Source: Anaerococcus porci
Lineage (GTDB): Bacteria; Bacillota; Clostridia; Tissierellales; Peptoniphilaceae
Assembly: GCF_009696575.1 (NCBI RefSeq)
Contig: NZ_VULQ01000012.1
Span: 1-60,146, forward strand
Reading direction: 5' to 3'
Length of the DNA: 60,146 nucleotides
Shown: positions 15,282 to 23,855 of the stretch, one piece after another
How the letters are laid out: the number at the start of each line of letters is the position of its first letter
How positions within the stretch are numbered: the stretch's first letter is position 1
The notes under the pieces: model-generated
Seen by the model: only the letters and a program-made list of their open reading frames with translations
The model's database searches: none
What the model was told of the DNA's origin: nothing
Translations under genes and position numbers: made by a program

Positions 15282-17189
15282 ATGGAAAAGACTAAAATTA
15301 AAGATATTCTAGATTATAAATTTTACTCGAATCTAGAGATATCCTACGATAATAAATATTTGGCCTTTAAATCTAGCAAGGCAAATTTAAAAGAAAATAA
15401 ATATGATTCTTTCCTTAACCTTTATGATATAGAAAAAAAGGCTTCATATAAGGTAAGTGATAATAATAATATAAACTTATTTTTCTTTGATAGAGAAAAT
15501 ATATTAATTTTTAAAGAAAAATCAGATGATAAATATGATTATTTTTATAAAAAAGATATGACTTTAAATGTTTCACAACCTTGTTTTAAAATAAATAAAA
15601 ATGTTTCCTTTATAAAAGTTCTAAAAGATGGAAGATTTCTAATTAAAGCAAGTGATAAGTTAAGTAAAGAAGAAAGAGAGGAAGAAAAAGAAAATTCTTT
15701 TTATAAAGAAATTACAAAAGTTCCTTTCTATTATAATGGTCTAGGCTATGATAATGATAAAATAGAATCTCTATACTTTTATGATAAGGATAAAGATGAA
15801 CTAAAAGAAATAAGAAAATTTGATAATAGTAAGCTTCAAAGCTTTGCTATAAATGATAATTTAGATAAGATCGCTGTAACTGTACTAAAAAGCTATAATG
15901 GGGTAGGAAATCTCAAAGAAGACTTAATCCTTATAGATTTTAAAAAAAATATAGAAAAAATTATCATAAGAGATAAATTTTCATATTATGATATTTTCTT
16001 TGATAATGATAGAATAGTTTTTGTTGGATCTGATCATAAAAAGGGTGGAATAAATGAAGACTGTTTTATATATGAAATCAATTTTCAAGGAAATTATATA
16101 AAAATAAGTCCTGATGATTTTGATAAATCTTTTGGTAATTCCATAGGTACTGATGCAAGATTTGGCTCAGGTCGTAGCTTTTACTTTAAAAATTCTACTC
16201 TTTATTTTCTAGTCACAGAAAAAGAAGAATCTAAGCTTTACTCATTTGATAAGGAAAAAAATCTAAAATTATTAAAAGATGGCTGTGTGGAAGAATTTGT
16301 TGTTGGAGATAATAAAATTTATTATTTTGCAATGGATGATAAAAGACTAAGTCACTTAAAAGATTTAAATAATGATGAAATCCTTATTGATAATAAGGTA
16401 AAGTCTGCTATAGGAAAGATTGAAGAATTTTACTTTGAATCAAATGGTGATAAGATAAGAGGATTTGTCCTTCTTCCTACTGATTTTGATAAGAATAAGA
16501 TTTATCCTACCCTTCTTTCAATACATGGAGGACCAAAAACTGAGTTTTCAAATATTTTTCACCACGAACACCAAGTTTTTTCGAATGATGGCTATATAGT
16601 AATCTATACTAACCCACATGGTTCAAGTGGAAATGGGGTAGCATATTCTGATATAAGAGGAAAATACGGCAGTATCGATTATGAGGATTTAATGAAATTT
16701 ACTAATGAAGCTATAAAAAGATATCCCCAAATAGACATAAATAACTTGGGCGTATATGGTGGATCCTATGGTGGTTTTATGACAAATTGGATAGTATCGC
16801 ATACAGACCGCTTTAAAGCAGCAAATTCACAAAGATCTATTTCAAATTGGACTTCCTTCTATGGAGTATCTGATATAGGCTATTATTTTGCACCTGACCA
16901 AACTGGAGCAAATCCTTGGGATAATCTTAATAAGATGTGGGAACAATCACCAATAAAACACGCTAAAAATGTAAAAACACCAACCATGTTTATCCATTCA
17001 GATGAAGATTATAGATGTCCTTTAGAACAAGGTCTTCAAATGTATACAAGAATTAAAGAAAATGGCGTAGATAGTAAAATGTATATTTTTCATGGAGAAA
17101 ACCATGAGCTTTCAAGATCTGGTAAACCTAAGGCAAGAATAAAAAGACTTGAAGCTATCAAAGAATGGTTTGATACTTATTTAAAATGA
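15282..17189 (+). CDS. S9 family serine peptidase (acylaminoacyl-peptidase-like)
   Basis: This is a cytoplasmic prolyl-oligopeptidase-clan enzyme that probably trims short or N-acylated peptides. It has 635 residues and no signal peptide. Residues 1 to about 370 form a degenerate beta-propeller rich in Asp, Lys and Asn. The C-terminal alpha/beta hydrolase has LLSIHGGPKTEF (oxyanion region), GGSYGGF with Ser 495, HSDEDYRCP with Asp 576, and HGENHEL with His 608, a complete triad. The propeller is unusually divergent. The ATG follows TAGGAGG. The gene overlaps the next by four bases (ATGA) and starts a four-gene rightward set. Confidence 0.9.
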   Translation: MEKTKIKDILDYKFYSNLEISYDNKYLAFKSSKANLKENKYDSFLNLYDIEKKASYKVSDNNNINLFFFDRENILIFKEKSDDKYDYFYKKDMTLNVSQPCFKINKNVSFIKVLKDGRFLIKASDKLSKEEREEEKENSFYKEITKVPFYYNGLGYDNDKIESLYFYDKDKDELKEIRKFDNSKLQSFAINDNLDKIAVTVLKSYNGVGNLKEDLILIDFKKNIEKIIIRDKFSYYDIFFDNDRIVFVGSDHKKGGINEDCFIYEINFQGNYIKISPDDFDKSFGNSIGTDARFGSGRSFYFKNSTLYFLVTEKEESKLYSFDKEKNLKLLKDGCVEEFVVGDNKIYYFAMDDKRLSHLKDLNNDEILIDNKVKSAIGKIEEFYFESNGDKIRGFVLLPTDFDKNKIYPTLLSIHGGPKTEFSNIFHHEHQVFSNDGYIVIYTNPHGSSGNGVAYSDIRGKYGSIDYEDLMKFTNEAIKRYPQIDINNLGVYGGSYGGFMTNWIVSHTDRFKAANSQRSISNWTSFYGVSDIGYYFAPDQTGANPWDNLNKMWEQSPIKHAKNVKTPTMFIHSDEDYRCPLEQGLQMYTRIKENGVDSKMYIFHGENHELSRSGKPKARIKRLEAIKEWFDTYLK

Positions 17190-18079
17190 GAGATATATTT
17201 AAAGATTTTTCTAAGGACAAGGTCAAACACTTTGTCCTTACCTTAATTGAAAGAGTAAGAGAACATGATTTAATGACCCTTGCCTCATCACTTTCTTACT
17301 ACTTTTTATCAGCATCTATACCAATGCTTTTAGTTTTATTAAATATTCTTACAAAATACATGAAGGGTAATGAAGATGTAATCCTTGAATTTATTGCTCT
17401 TATGCCAGAATCTATCAGAGCAATTATAACTATGATAGTTGATTCAATTCTTAACTCATCATCAATTACAACTATTTCAACTATCACCCTACTTTTCGCC
17501 TTATGGTCAGCTTCAAAAGGTGTTTCTAAAATCCTTATAGCTATAAATGTTGCTTATGGGCTTGAGGATGATCACTCTATGATAAAAAATAAGATATTTG
17601 GATTTTTTTATACTTTTATCCTTATCTTTATAGTATTTTTCTTATTTTTATTAAAAATATATGCCGATAGTCTCCTAAGACTTGTTGAAAATATACTAAG
17701 ACTTATTAATTCAGATTTTTCATTAAGCGAATTTTCAGTATTAATAAATTTATTTTCTGCAATTATACCACCTCTTACTTTAATTCTTTCTCTTACATTT
17801 TTATACAAATCAGCACCGTTCAATGATTCCATAAAAATCGGCTTTAAAGATGCCCTTATAGGTAGCGTTTCAGCAACTATCATGGTATCTGTAGCAAGTT
17901 TTGCTTATTCTTTCTTTTTACAGAATATGAGCAATATGTCAGTAATCTATGGAACGCTTGCAGGAATAATTGCTCTTTTAGCTTGGATGCTTTTGTTTTC
18001 ACTAACTCTTATTTTGGGGGCTGAAATAATAGCAACTTATATGAAAGTTAGTAATAGTAAAAAGAGGTTAAAACAGTGA
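17186..18079 (+). CDS. YihY/UPF0761 family inner-membrane protein (BrkB-like)
   Basis: A 297-residue polytopic membrane protein with about six transmembrane helices (roughly residues 35-57, 88-115, 135-160, 180-206, 220-245, 252-280). The conserved N-terminal feature LTLIERVREHDLMTLASSLSYYFL matches the YihY/BrkB family (once called RNase BN in error). Its function is not firmly known; transport or envelope roles have been proposed. It overlaps the peptidase stop by four bases (ATGA) and the radical SAM gene by four (GTGA), so it is translated with them. Confidence 0.88.
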   Translation: MRDIFKDFSKDKVKHFVLTLIERVREHDLMTLASSLSYYFLSASIPMLLVLLNILTKYMKGNEDVILEFIALMPESIRAIITMIVDSILNSSSITTISTITLLFALWSASKGVSKILIAINVAYGLEDDHSMIKNKIFGFFYTFILIFIVFFLFLLKIYADSLLRLVENILRLINSDFSLSEFSVLINLFSAIIPPLTLILSLTFLYKSAPFNDSIKIGFKDALIGSVSATIMVSVASFAYSFFLQNMSNMSVIYGTLAGIIALLAWMLLFSLTLILGAEIIATYMKVSNSKKRLKQ

Positions 18080-18768
18080 AAAGATATTCAACAATAAATG
18101 AAAAATATAAAAGGGAAATAGTCCTACTAAAAGCTAAACCCTGCAAGTGGGGCCAATGCAGATTTTGTGACTATATAAATGATAATGAAATAGATGATAA
18201 AATAATAGATGAAATAAATGAAAAAGCCTTATCTAAAGTTACTGGACTTTATTCGGCTGTTGAAGTAATAAACTCTGCTTCATTTTTTGAACTTACGGAA
18301 AATACATTAGTAATGATAAAAGATCTTGTAAAAAAGAAAAATATTCACACCTTATTTTTTGAAGTTCATTGGATTTATAGAAGTAGGGTTAATGAGATAA
18401 GAGAATATTTTAAAGAACAAAAAATAATTTTAAAAACTGGTGTTGAAAGCTTTGATAATGAATTTAGAGAAAAATACCTAAATAAAGGAGCAAATTTTAA
18501 GACCTATAAGGATATTTTAAAATATTTTGATTCTCCATGCATTATGGTAGGTATTGAAGGTCAGACAAAAGATATGATAGATAGGGATATGGATATTATC
18601 TTAAATAAATTTCCTCATGCTACTGTAAATATCTTTAATAATAATTCAACTGATGTAAAAAGAGATGACGATTTGGTAGAATGGTTTGTTTATAAATACC
18701 ATAAAATTTTAAAGAACAATCCAAAAATAGATTATCTATATAATATTACGGATTTTGGAGTAGGTTGA
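18076..18768 (+). CDS. Radical SAM protein with a CX4CX2C cluster motif
   Basis: A 230-residue protein with PCKWGQCRFCDYIND near residue 22. Here Cys spacing is CxxxxCxxC rather than the usual CxxxCxxC, like the RaSEA/YgiQ-related group of radical SAM enzymes, in which a PW-G-C-x-FC-Y pattern is also seen. Later it has LKTGVESFDNEFREKYLNKG, typical of the SAM-binding barrel, and IMVGIEGQTKD. No SPASM or TRAM domain is present. The reaction is not known; tRNA modification is a guess from relatives. The start is a GTG overlapping the YihY stop. The next gene shares one base with its stop. Confidence 0.8.
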   Translation: MKRYSTINEKYKREIVLLKAKPCKWGQCRFCDYINDNEIDDKIIDEINEKALSKVTGLYSAVEVINSASFFELTENTLVMIKDLVKKKNIHTLFFEVHWIYRSRVNEIREYFKEQKIILKTGVESFDNEFREKYLNKGANFKTYKDILKYFDSPCIMVGIEGQTKDMIDRDMDIILNKFPHATVNIFNNNSTDVKRDDDLVEWFVYKYHKILKNNPKIDYLYNITDFGVG

Positions 18769-19304
18769 TGAAAAGAGAAATGAGAAGATATTTTAAAGCT
18801 TTAAGAGATAGGATAAGTGAATACGAAAGAGAAACTTGGAATGAAGAGATAAGAAAAAAACTTTTTAATCTTGATAAATTTAGAAATGCATCAGAAATTT
18901 TCACCTATCTTTCTAAAAATGATGAAGTCGATACAAGAAAAATCATAGAAAAATCTTGGAAAATGGGAAAAAAAGTTTATATACCAAAAATCACAGAAGA
19001 TAGAAAAATGATTCCTGTCTTACTAGAATCGTTTAATGATTTAACTTATGGATTATATGATATAGAAACTTCAAAAAACAGGAAAACAAGTAATAAAATC
19101 GAAATCTCACTTGTACCTGGTCTTTCCTTTGATAAAAATAGGCATAGGATTGGATATGGTGGTGGATTTTATGATAAATTCATAAAGGATAATGAGTCTT
19201 TTTATATAGGGTTATTTTATGATATAAGCGAGTCATTTAACCTTAATCTTGATCCACTTGACGAAAAACTTGATATGATTATAAGTGATAAAAAAATAAT
19301 TTAA
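18768..19304 (+). CDS. 5-formyltetrahydrofolate cyclo-ligase
   Basis: It uses ATP to convert 5-formyl-THF into 5,10-methenyl-THF, returning the storage folate to one-carbon metabolism. It has 178 residues, the family size. It begins KREMRRYFKALRDRIS with the basic nucleotide-contacting residues, and the signature IGYGGGFYDKF lies near residue 125, preceded by LVPGLSFDKNRHR. The ATG at 18768 overlaps the previous stop as TGATG; a TTG one codon earlier is in frame but less likely. It is last in the operon and ends in a strong two-way terminator. Confidence 0.93.
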   Translation: MKREMRRYFKALRDRISEYERETWNEEIRKKLFNLDKFRNASEIFTYLSKNDEVDTRKIIEKSWKMGKKVYIPKITEDRKMIPVLLESFNDLTYGLYDIETSKNRKTSNKIEISLVPGLSFDKNRHRIGYGGGFYDKFIKDNESFYIGLFYDISESFNLNLDPLDEKLDMIISDKKII

Positions 19305-19306
19305 GA

Positions 19307-19350
19307 AAATGCTATTGCAAAGATTAATTAATCCTTGCAATAGCATTTTT
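19307..19350. terminator. Bidirectional terminator between the cyclo-ligase and serS
   Basis: AAAATGCTATTGCAA pairs with TTGCAATAGCATTTT, and the inner GATTAAT/ATTAATC also pairs, making a very long stem. T-runs occur on both sides. It serves the converging genes on the two strands. Confidence 0.9.
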
Positions 19351-19362
19351 ATTAATCATTAA

Positions 19363-20649
19363 TTATTTTTTAGGTACAATTTTTTCCTTACCGCCCATAT
19401 ACATTTGAAGTGGCTCTGGTATTCTTACAGATCCATCTTCTTGTAAAAGATTTTCTAAAAATGCTATAAGCATCCTTGGAGGTGCTACTACTGTATTATT
19501 TAAGGTATGGGCAAAGTAATTTCCATTTTCCCCTCTTAGCCTTATTTTAAGCCTCCTAGCTTGGGCATCACCAAGATTTGAACATGAACCTACTTCAAAG
19601 TATTTACCTTGTCTTGGACTCCATGCTTCAACATCACATGATTTTACCTTTAAGTCTGCCAAATCTCCTGAGCAACATTCCAATGTTCTTACTGGAATAT
19701 CAAGACTTCTGAAAAATTCCACTGTATTTTTCCATAATTCATCATAGTATTTCTTAGATTCTTCTGGTTTACAGATAATTACCATTTCTTGCTTTTCAAA
19801 TTGATGAATTCTATAAACACCCCTTTCTTCTATCCCATGAGCTCCTACTTCTTTTCTAAAACATGGTGAATATGAAGTAAGTTTTAGTGGCATATCTTCT
19901 TCATCTGTAATTGTATTTATGAATTTACCAATCATAGAGTGCTCACTTGTACCTATTAGATACAAATCCTCCCCTTCTATTTTATACATCATATCTTCCA
20001 TTTCTGCAAAACTCATTACGCCTGTCACAACATCAGATCTTATCATATAAGGTGGAATATGGTATTCATATCCCTTATCAATCATAAAGTCTCTTGCATA
20101 TGAAAGAATCGCTGAGTGAAGTCTAGCTATATCTCCTTTAAGATAATAAAATCCTGCTCCTGATGTATCTCTTGCTGAATCTAGGTCAATACCATTAAAT
20201 GTATCCATGATGTCAACATGATAAGGAATTTCAAAATCTGTTGTATAATTTTCTCCAAATCTTTCTATTTCTACATTTTCCGAATCATCTTTTCCTATTG
20301 GAACTGAATCATCAATGATTTGGGGAATAACTTGCATTTTTTCTTTTAACTCGTCTTGAAATTTTCTGGTATCTTCTTCAATTTGAACAAGTCTATCGTT
20401 TATTTCTCCAACTTCTTCCTTAACTTTCTCAGCTTCGTCTTTTTTCCCTTGACCCATAAGAACACCTATTTCTTTTGATGTCTTATTTCTTTTAGCCCTA
20501 AGGTTGTCACCTTCGGTTTTTACATCTCTAAGTTTCTCATCAAGTGCTATAACTTCATCAACTAATGGTAATTTCTCATCTTGAAATTTCTTTTTAATAT
20601 TTTCTTTAACAACTTCAGGATTTTCTCTTACAAATTTAATATCTAACAT
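19363..20649 (-). CDS. serS: Serine-tRNA ligase
   Basis: It charges tRNA-Ser and tRNA-Sec precursors with serine. It has 428 residues, class II. The N-terminal coiled-coil arm (about 1-110, rich in Lys/Glu, with LRAKRNKTSKEIGVLMGQG) grips the long variable arm of tRNA-Ser. The catalytic part has YHIPPYMIRS, GTSEHSM, PCFRKEVGAHG (motif 2, with FEKQEMV after it) and APPRMLIAFLEN (motif 3). An in-frame upstream reading to 20748 runs through the T-box terminator and is not real; the ATG at 20649 follows GGAGG. Expression is controlled by a T-box leader. Confidence 0.96.
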   Translation of the reverse strand: MLDIKFVRENPEVVKENIKKKFQDEKLPLVDEVIALDEKLRDVKTEGDNLRAKRNKTSKEIGVLMGQGKKDEAEKVKEEVGEINDRLVQIEEDTRKFQDELKEKMQVIPQIIDDSVPIGKDDSENVEIERFGENYTTDFEIPYHVDIMDTFNGIDLDSARDTSGAGFYYLKGDIARLHSAILSYARDFMIDKGYEYHIPPYMIRSDVVTGVMSFAEMEDMMYKIEGEDLYLIGTSEHSMIGKFINTITDEEDMPLKLTSYSPCFRKEVGAHGIEERGVYRIHQFEKQEMVIICKPEESKKYYDELWKNTVEFFRSLDIPVRTLECCSGDLADLKVKSCDVEAWSPRQGKYFEVGSCSNLGDAQARRLKIRLRGENGNYFAHTLNNTVVAPPRMLIAFLENLLQEDGSVRIPEPLQMYMGGKEKIVPKK

Positions 20650-20699
20650 ATTTCCTCCAAATTCTCTTAATAAATAATTTTCAAAGTTAATTTTTATAA

Positions 20700-20880
20700 T
20701 AAAAAAATCTCCTCCCAAAAGGGACGAGATTATCGCGGTACCACCCAATTTAATGAAAATTATTCATTCACTCTAATTATAAGCTCAAAGACGGATTCAC
20801 TAACTTTCACCAAAGATTTTCACCAAACATCTTCTCTCTAAAGGCTATTTCTAGTTACTGCTTCTTATCATTGCTTTATT
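20700..20880 (-). promoter_or_regulatory. T-box riboswitch (serine) in the serS leader
   Basis: On the minus strand the conserved T-box GGGTGGTACCGCG is at about 20734-20746, followed by a terminator with arms ATCTCgTCCC/GGGAgGAGAT and seven T (20701-20730). Upstream, AGAGAG and GGTGAAAG elements fit stem I. The specifier loop AGTGAATCCG is placed between complementary arms AACT/AGTT and AAGA/TCTT; its UCC (20793-20795) is a serine codon and the likely specifier. Uncharged tRNA-Ser should favour the antiterminator and raise serS expression. Confidence 0.9.
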
Positions 20881-20891
20881 CAATTATTATT

Positions 20892-20919
20892 AGTATACTT
20901 TTTCTTTTATTTTTTTCAA
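20892..20919 (-). promoter_or_regulatory. serS promoter
   Basis: Minus-strand TTGAAA (20914-20919), 16-bp spacer, TATACT (20892-20897). It lies just before the T-box. The -35 overlaps the stop of the neighbouring nnr gene. Confidence 0.75.
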
Positions 20920-21578
20920 ATATTAATAAATTTATCTATTGCTTTTTGGGCAATTCCAATATCTTCTACAACTATCTTATCTCTAAAATAAGTATCATAA
21001 TAAAGACCCTTTTTCATAAGTTGCATTGATACTATAAAATCAGAATCTACATATGTTCCAAAGTCCATTTCTCCATCACAATCATAACCTGATGGAATAT
21101 CAATTGATATAGTAAAAATATTGCTTAGATTTATTATCTCTATCACATAAGAATAAATTCCAGAAACTGTCCTATTAAGGCCTGTTCCAAATATTGCATC
21201 AATTATTGTATTTATCTTCTCTAAATTATTTTTAAAAAATTCTATGTCGTCTATAGTCCTTATCTCAAAAATTTTGTCAGTCATTTTTTTACAAGACTCA
21301 AAGTTTATTAGAAAATCAGTACTTGCTTTTTTTATATCTCCAACTATATAAATTTCTACTTTTTTGCCTATAGAGAGTAGGTTACGTGCTAAAGCCATAC
21401 CATCTGCCCCGTTATTTCCAACACTTGCAACAATTCCAAAAGAATTTCTTATATCAAGATTTATATTATTCAAAACAGCAAGACTTGCTCTTTCTACAAG
21501 ACAAATAGATGGAATTTTAAGCTCATTTATAGCATATGCATCAATATTTTTCATAGTTTCTCTATCTACAATTATCAT
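20916..21578 (-). CDS. nnrE: NAD(P)H-hydrate epimerase (YjeF N-terminal domain)
   Basis: It repairs damaged NADH and NADPH by interconverting the R and S hydrates, so that the dehydratase can restore the cofactor. It has 220 residues: only the epimerase domain, while many bacteria fuse it to the dehydratase. Motifs: ETMKNIDAYAI at the start, GNNGADGMALARNL (GNGGDG-like loop), DAIFGTGLNR with catalytic Asp, and IDIPSGYDCDG. It ends the replication operon, 8 bp after dnaI. AGGAGA precedes the ATG. The dehydratase partner is not in the window. Confidence 0.87.
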   Translation of the reverse strand: MIIVDRETMKNIDAYAINELKIPSICLVERASLAVLNNINLDIRNSFGIVASVGNNGADGMALARNLLSIGKKVEIYIVGDIKKASTDFLINFESCKKMTDKIFEIRTIDDIEFFKNNLEKINTIIDAIFGTGLNRTVSGIYSYVIEIINLSNIFTISIDIPSGYDCDGEMDFGTYVDSDFIVSMQLMKKGLYYDTYFRDKIVVEDIGIAQKAIDKFINI

Positions 21579-21586
21579 AATATCTC

Positions 21587-22546
21587 CTAAAATAAAAGTC
21601 TTAAATCGTCTCCATATATCTCTATAACATGAGATGAACCCATGATTCTTGAAAAAATTCTCTCTCCATATATTTCTCTTAATTCATCTTCTGAATAATT
21701 TGATGAAAATATAATAGATTTTTTATTTATAATCCTATCATTTACAATATCAAAAAGATTAGACTCATTGGAATTTCTATCATTTTCACTACCCAAATCG
21801 TCAATAATTAAAAGATCTGACTTAAATATAAGGTCATACTCCTCTTGTAAAAATTCCTTTCTTTCAGAAAAAGCATAAAGATAATCATTCATAAAGGAAA
21901 AAATTTTAGTTGCTGTCATATAAACTACTGAAAAATTCCTATCTAAGAGCTCTTTTGCGATAGAATTTATTAAAAATGTCTTTCCTCTTCCTACATCTCC
22001 AAAGATATAAAGGTTTGTGCTTGACTTGTCAAAGCTATTTATATAGGCTTTTGCATCCTTTCCAACCCTTATAATATTTTCATAAGGACTTATAGGATAA
22101 TCCTTGTATAGATTTTTAGAATAAAGATTTGGGTTAAAAGTTCTAAAGTTTTCTCTTTGAAGTAAATTTTTGATATTTGATTGGGAATATCTTTCTTCAA
22201 TTATAAGTTGTCTTCTACATCTACATATATCATTTCCAATAAAGCCTGTATCTTTACAAATATTGCAATGATAGTGAATTTTAAGGTAGTCTTTAGGGTA
22301 GAAGTTTTCTAAAAGTATTGTTTGTTTTTCTTCTTCAAGTTCCTTTAGTCTTTTTTTAAGTTCCTCTACATCAAAACCATCATAGGCCATAGATGCCGCC
22401 TTAAATCCAAATGCTTTAATGGTATTATCTATAGTTTTTACTCTAGGGAATTTCTCATAGATTTCTTCTTTTCTTTTTTGAAGATCTTCTTTATCCTTTA
22501 TCCTTCTATTTTCTAGTATTCTTGAAATATTGTCCTTAATATCCAT
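21587..22546 (-). CDS. dnaI: Primosomal helicase loader, DnaI/DnaC-like AAA+ ATPase
   Basis: It loads the replicative helicase onto DNA at the origin and at stalled forks. It has 319 residues. The N-terminal helicase-binding part (1-110) ends in a Cys4 zinc site CNICKDTGFIGNDICRC. The AAA+ part has Walker A GDVGRGKTFLINS near residue 180 and Walker B LLIIDDLGSEN, then a sensor-like SSNYSEDEL and an arginine-bearing RIFSRIMGSS. It begins on the last base of dnaD, and the helicase dnaB is two genes upstream, so loader, helicase and DnaD are made together. Confidence 0.92.
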   Translation of the reverse strand: MDIKDNISRILENRRIKDKEDLQKRKEEIYEKFPRVKTIDNTIKAFGFKAASMAYDGFDVEELKKRLKELEEEKQTILLENFYPKDYLKIHYHCNICKDTGFIGNDICRCRRQLIIEERYSQSNIKNLLQRENFRTFNPNLYSKNLYKDYPISPYENIIRVGKDAKAYINSFDKSSTNLYIFGDVGRGKTFLINSIAKELLDRNFSVVYMTATKIFSFMNDYLYAFSERKEFLQEEYDLIFKSDLLIIDDLGSENDRNSNESNLFDIVNDRIINKKSIIFSSNYSEDELREIYGERIFSRIMGSSHVIEIYGDDLRLLF

Positions 22547-23286
22547 TACCTATCATCTCCTTCAAGAATTCTTCTAAATCTCTCCTCCCTTGCTTTTTGA
22601 GAGAAAGACTTATTGGCTGAATTTTTATTTTTTGAAGTGAAGATTTTTTTCCTAATATTTTTCTTAGACTGTTTTTGCCTTAAAAGCTTTTCTCTTTCTT
22701 CTTTAATTTTTAAATCATTAAGGCTAAATATAGATTGATCTCTCCAAGTTTTTAAAAAACCCATTACATATTTAACATCAACATTATTTATCTCTTTTGC
22801 CTGCCTAAAAGCCTCTGTTACAAGTTCTGGATCTTGCTTGTATTCATCTAGAGTTTCTTGAATTCTTCTAATATCTTGAGGGGTTAGCTTTCTTTGTATA
22901 ATTCTTTCCACAGAGTCAAACATAACCGACTTTCTTTTTGATATATCAAGCATAGAAGATGAATCTTCATTTTTACTTTCTCCAAAATAAAGCTGTCTTA
23001 GAGATATGATTTCATAAAAATACTCACCATTTCCCTTATCCTTTTTTCTAAAAACTCCCATATTAACCCAATAATTCAGGCATTTTTCAAGTTTTTCATC
23101 ATCAAAAAGAAGCTGTTTTTTTATCTTTTCTAAATCGACACTTCCCTCATTTTTCAAGTCCTTATAAACAAGCAAGAAAAGTTTTAGGCTATCACCATCA
23201 GCCATTGGAACATAGGTATTTAGAAACATATTTTCAAATGAAGTTTCACCCATGTCAAGGCTTAAATTTTGAATTTTAAATTCCAA
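22546..23286 (-). CDS. dnaD: DnaD domain primosome protein
   Basis: DnaD-family proteins remodel DNA at the origin and help bring in helicase and loader. About 246 residues. The N-terminal half (LSLDMGETSFENMFL then a winged-helix-like section) leads to a C-terminal DnaD domain near 130-200 with the LTPQDIRRIQETLDEY start and the YVMGFLKTWRDQ ending (YxxxIxxxW-type motif). A basic tail follows. Start choice: GAGGT lies six bases before TTG at 23286; a GTG at 23301 is in frame but has no ribosome binding site and overlaps the GNAT stop. The stop is shared with the dnaI start. Confidence 0.85.
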   Translation of the reverse strand: MEFKIQNLSLDMGETSFENMFLNTYVPMADGDSLKLFLLVYKDLKNEGSVDLEKIKKQLLFDDEKLEKCLNYWVNMGVFRKKDKGNGEYFYEIISLRQLYFGESKNEDSSSMLDISKRKSVMFDSVERIIQRKLTPQDIRRIQETLDEYKQDPELVTEAFRQAKEINNVDVKYVMGFLKTWRDQSIFSLNDLKIKEEREKLLRQKQSKKNIRKKIFTSKNKNSANKSFSQKAREERFRRILEGDDR

Positions 23287-23290
23287 TTTT

Positions 23291-23854
23291 CTACCTCTCA
23301 CCTTTTCTAATTCTCATCTGGCTTATCTTTGAATAAACCTTGTTATATCTTTTTACAAAAAACTCACCATCTATTTCAACATCCTGGTTTTCAAAGACTT
23401 CAAAACTTGTACCTATCTTTTTGAAACCAAGCTTTTCATATAATTTTTTTGCCCTTACATTAAAATCGTTGACCTCAAGATAAAGCTCATAAAATTTCAT
23501 ATCATTAAAATAGTAATCTAGTAGTATAGTCATAGCTTTAAATCCATACCCTTTTGATGTAAAAGCTGGATCAAAGACTATACCAAGGACTGATTTTTTT
23601 ATGATTTTATTTATATCCTTAAGCCCTATAAAGGCTATAAATCTATCATCTTTAATTCTTCTGACTGCAAAGTACTTTTTCCTAAATCCCTTTACATTCC
23701 TATACCAGATTTCACTGTCAATTTCTGTAAAATTTCCATAATTATATCCCCTAAGCCTTTCATCTTCGAAAAGTTTCCAATATCTTAAATCAAAAGCATC
23801 ATCTATATCAATTTCTTTTAGGTAAATTTCTTCATCTTTTCCAATTATTTCCAT
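23291..23854 (-). CDS. GNAT family N-acetyltransferase (RimJ/RimL-like)
   Basis: A 187-residue acetyl-CoA-dependent acyltransferase of the GNAT fold. It has LRYWKLFEDERLRGYNYG early, an acetyl-CoA loop GIVFDPAFTSKGYGFKAMTI near residue 100, and ELYLEVNDFNVRAKKLYEKLGF, the usual last motif of RimJ/RimL-type enzymes acting on protein N-termini or amino sugars. It sits between the helicase gene (1-bp gap) and dnaD (5 bp), so it is a full member of the replication operon. The substrate is unknown; a replication or ribosomal protein is possible but only inferred from position. Confidence 0.85.
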   Translation of the reverse strand: MEIIGKDEEIYLKEIDIDDAFDLRYWKLFEDERLRGYNYGNFTEIDSEIWYRNVKGFRKKYFAVRRIKDDRFIAFIGLKDINKIIKKSVLGIVFDPAFTSKGYGFKAMTILLDYYFNDMKFYELYLEVNDFNVRAKKLYEKLGFKKIGTSFEVFENQDVEIDGEFFVKRYNKVYSKISQMRIRKGER

Positions 23855-23855
23855 A

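Noticed and set aside
19363-20748. serS read from an upstream start, giving a 461-residue protein
   Set aside because: The extra 33 codons run through the T-box terminator; the ATG at 20649 has GGAGG and gives the normal 428 residues.
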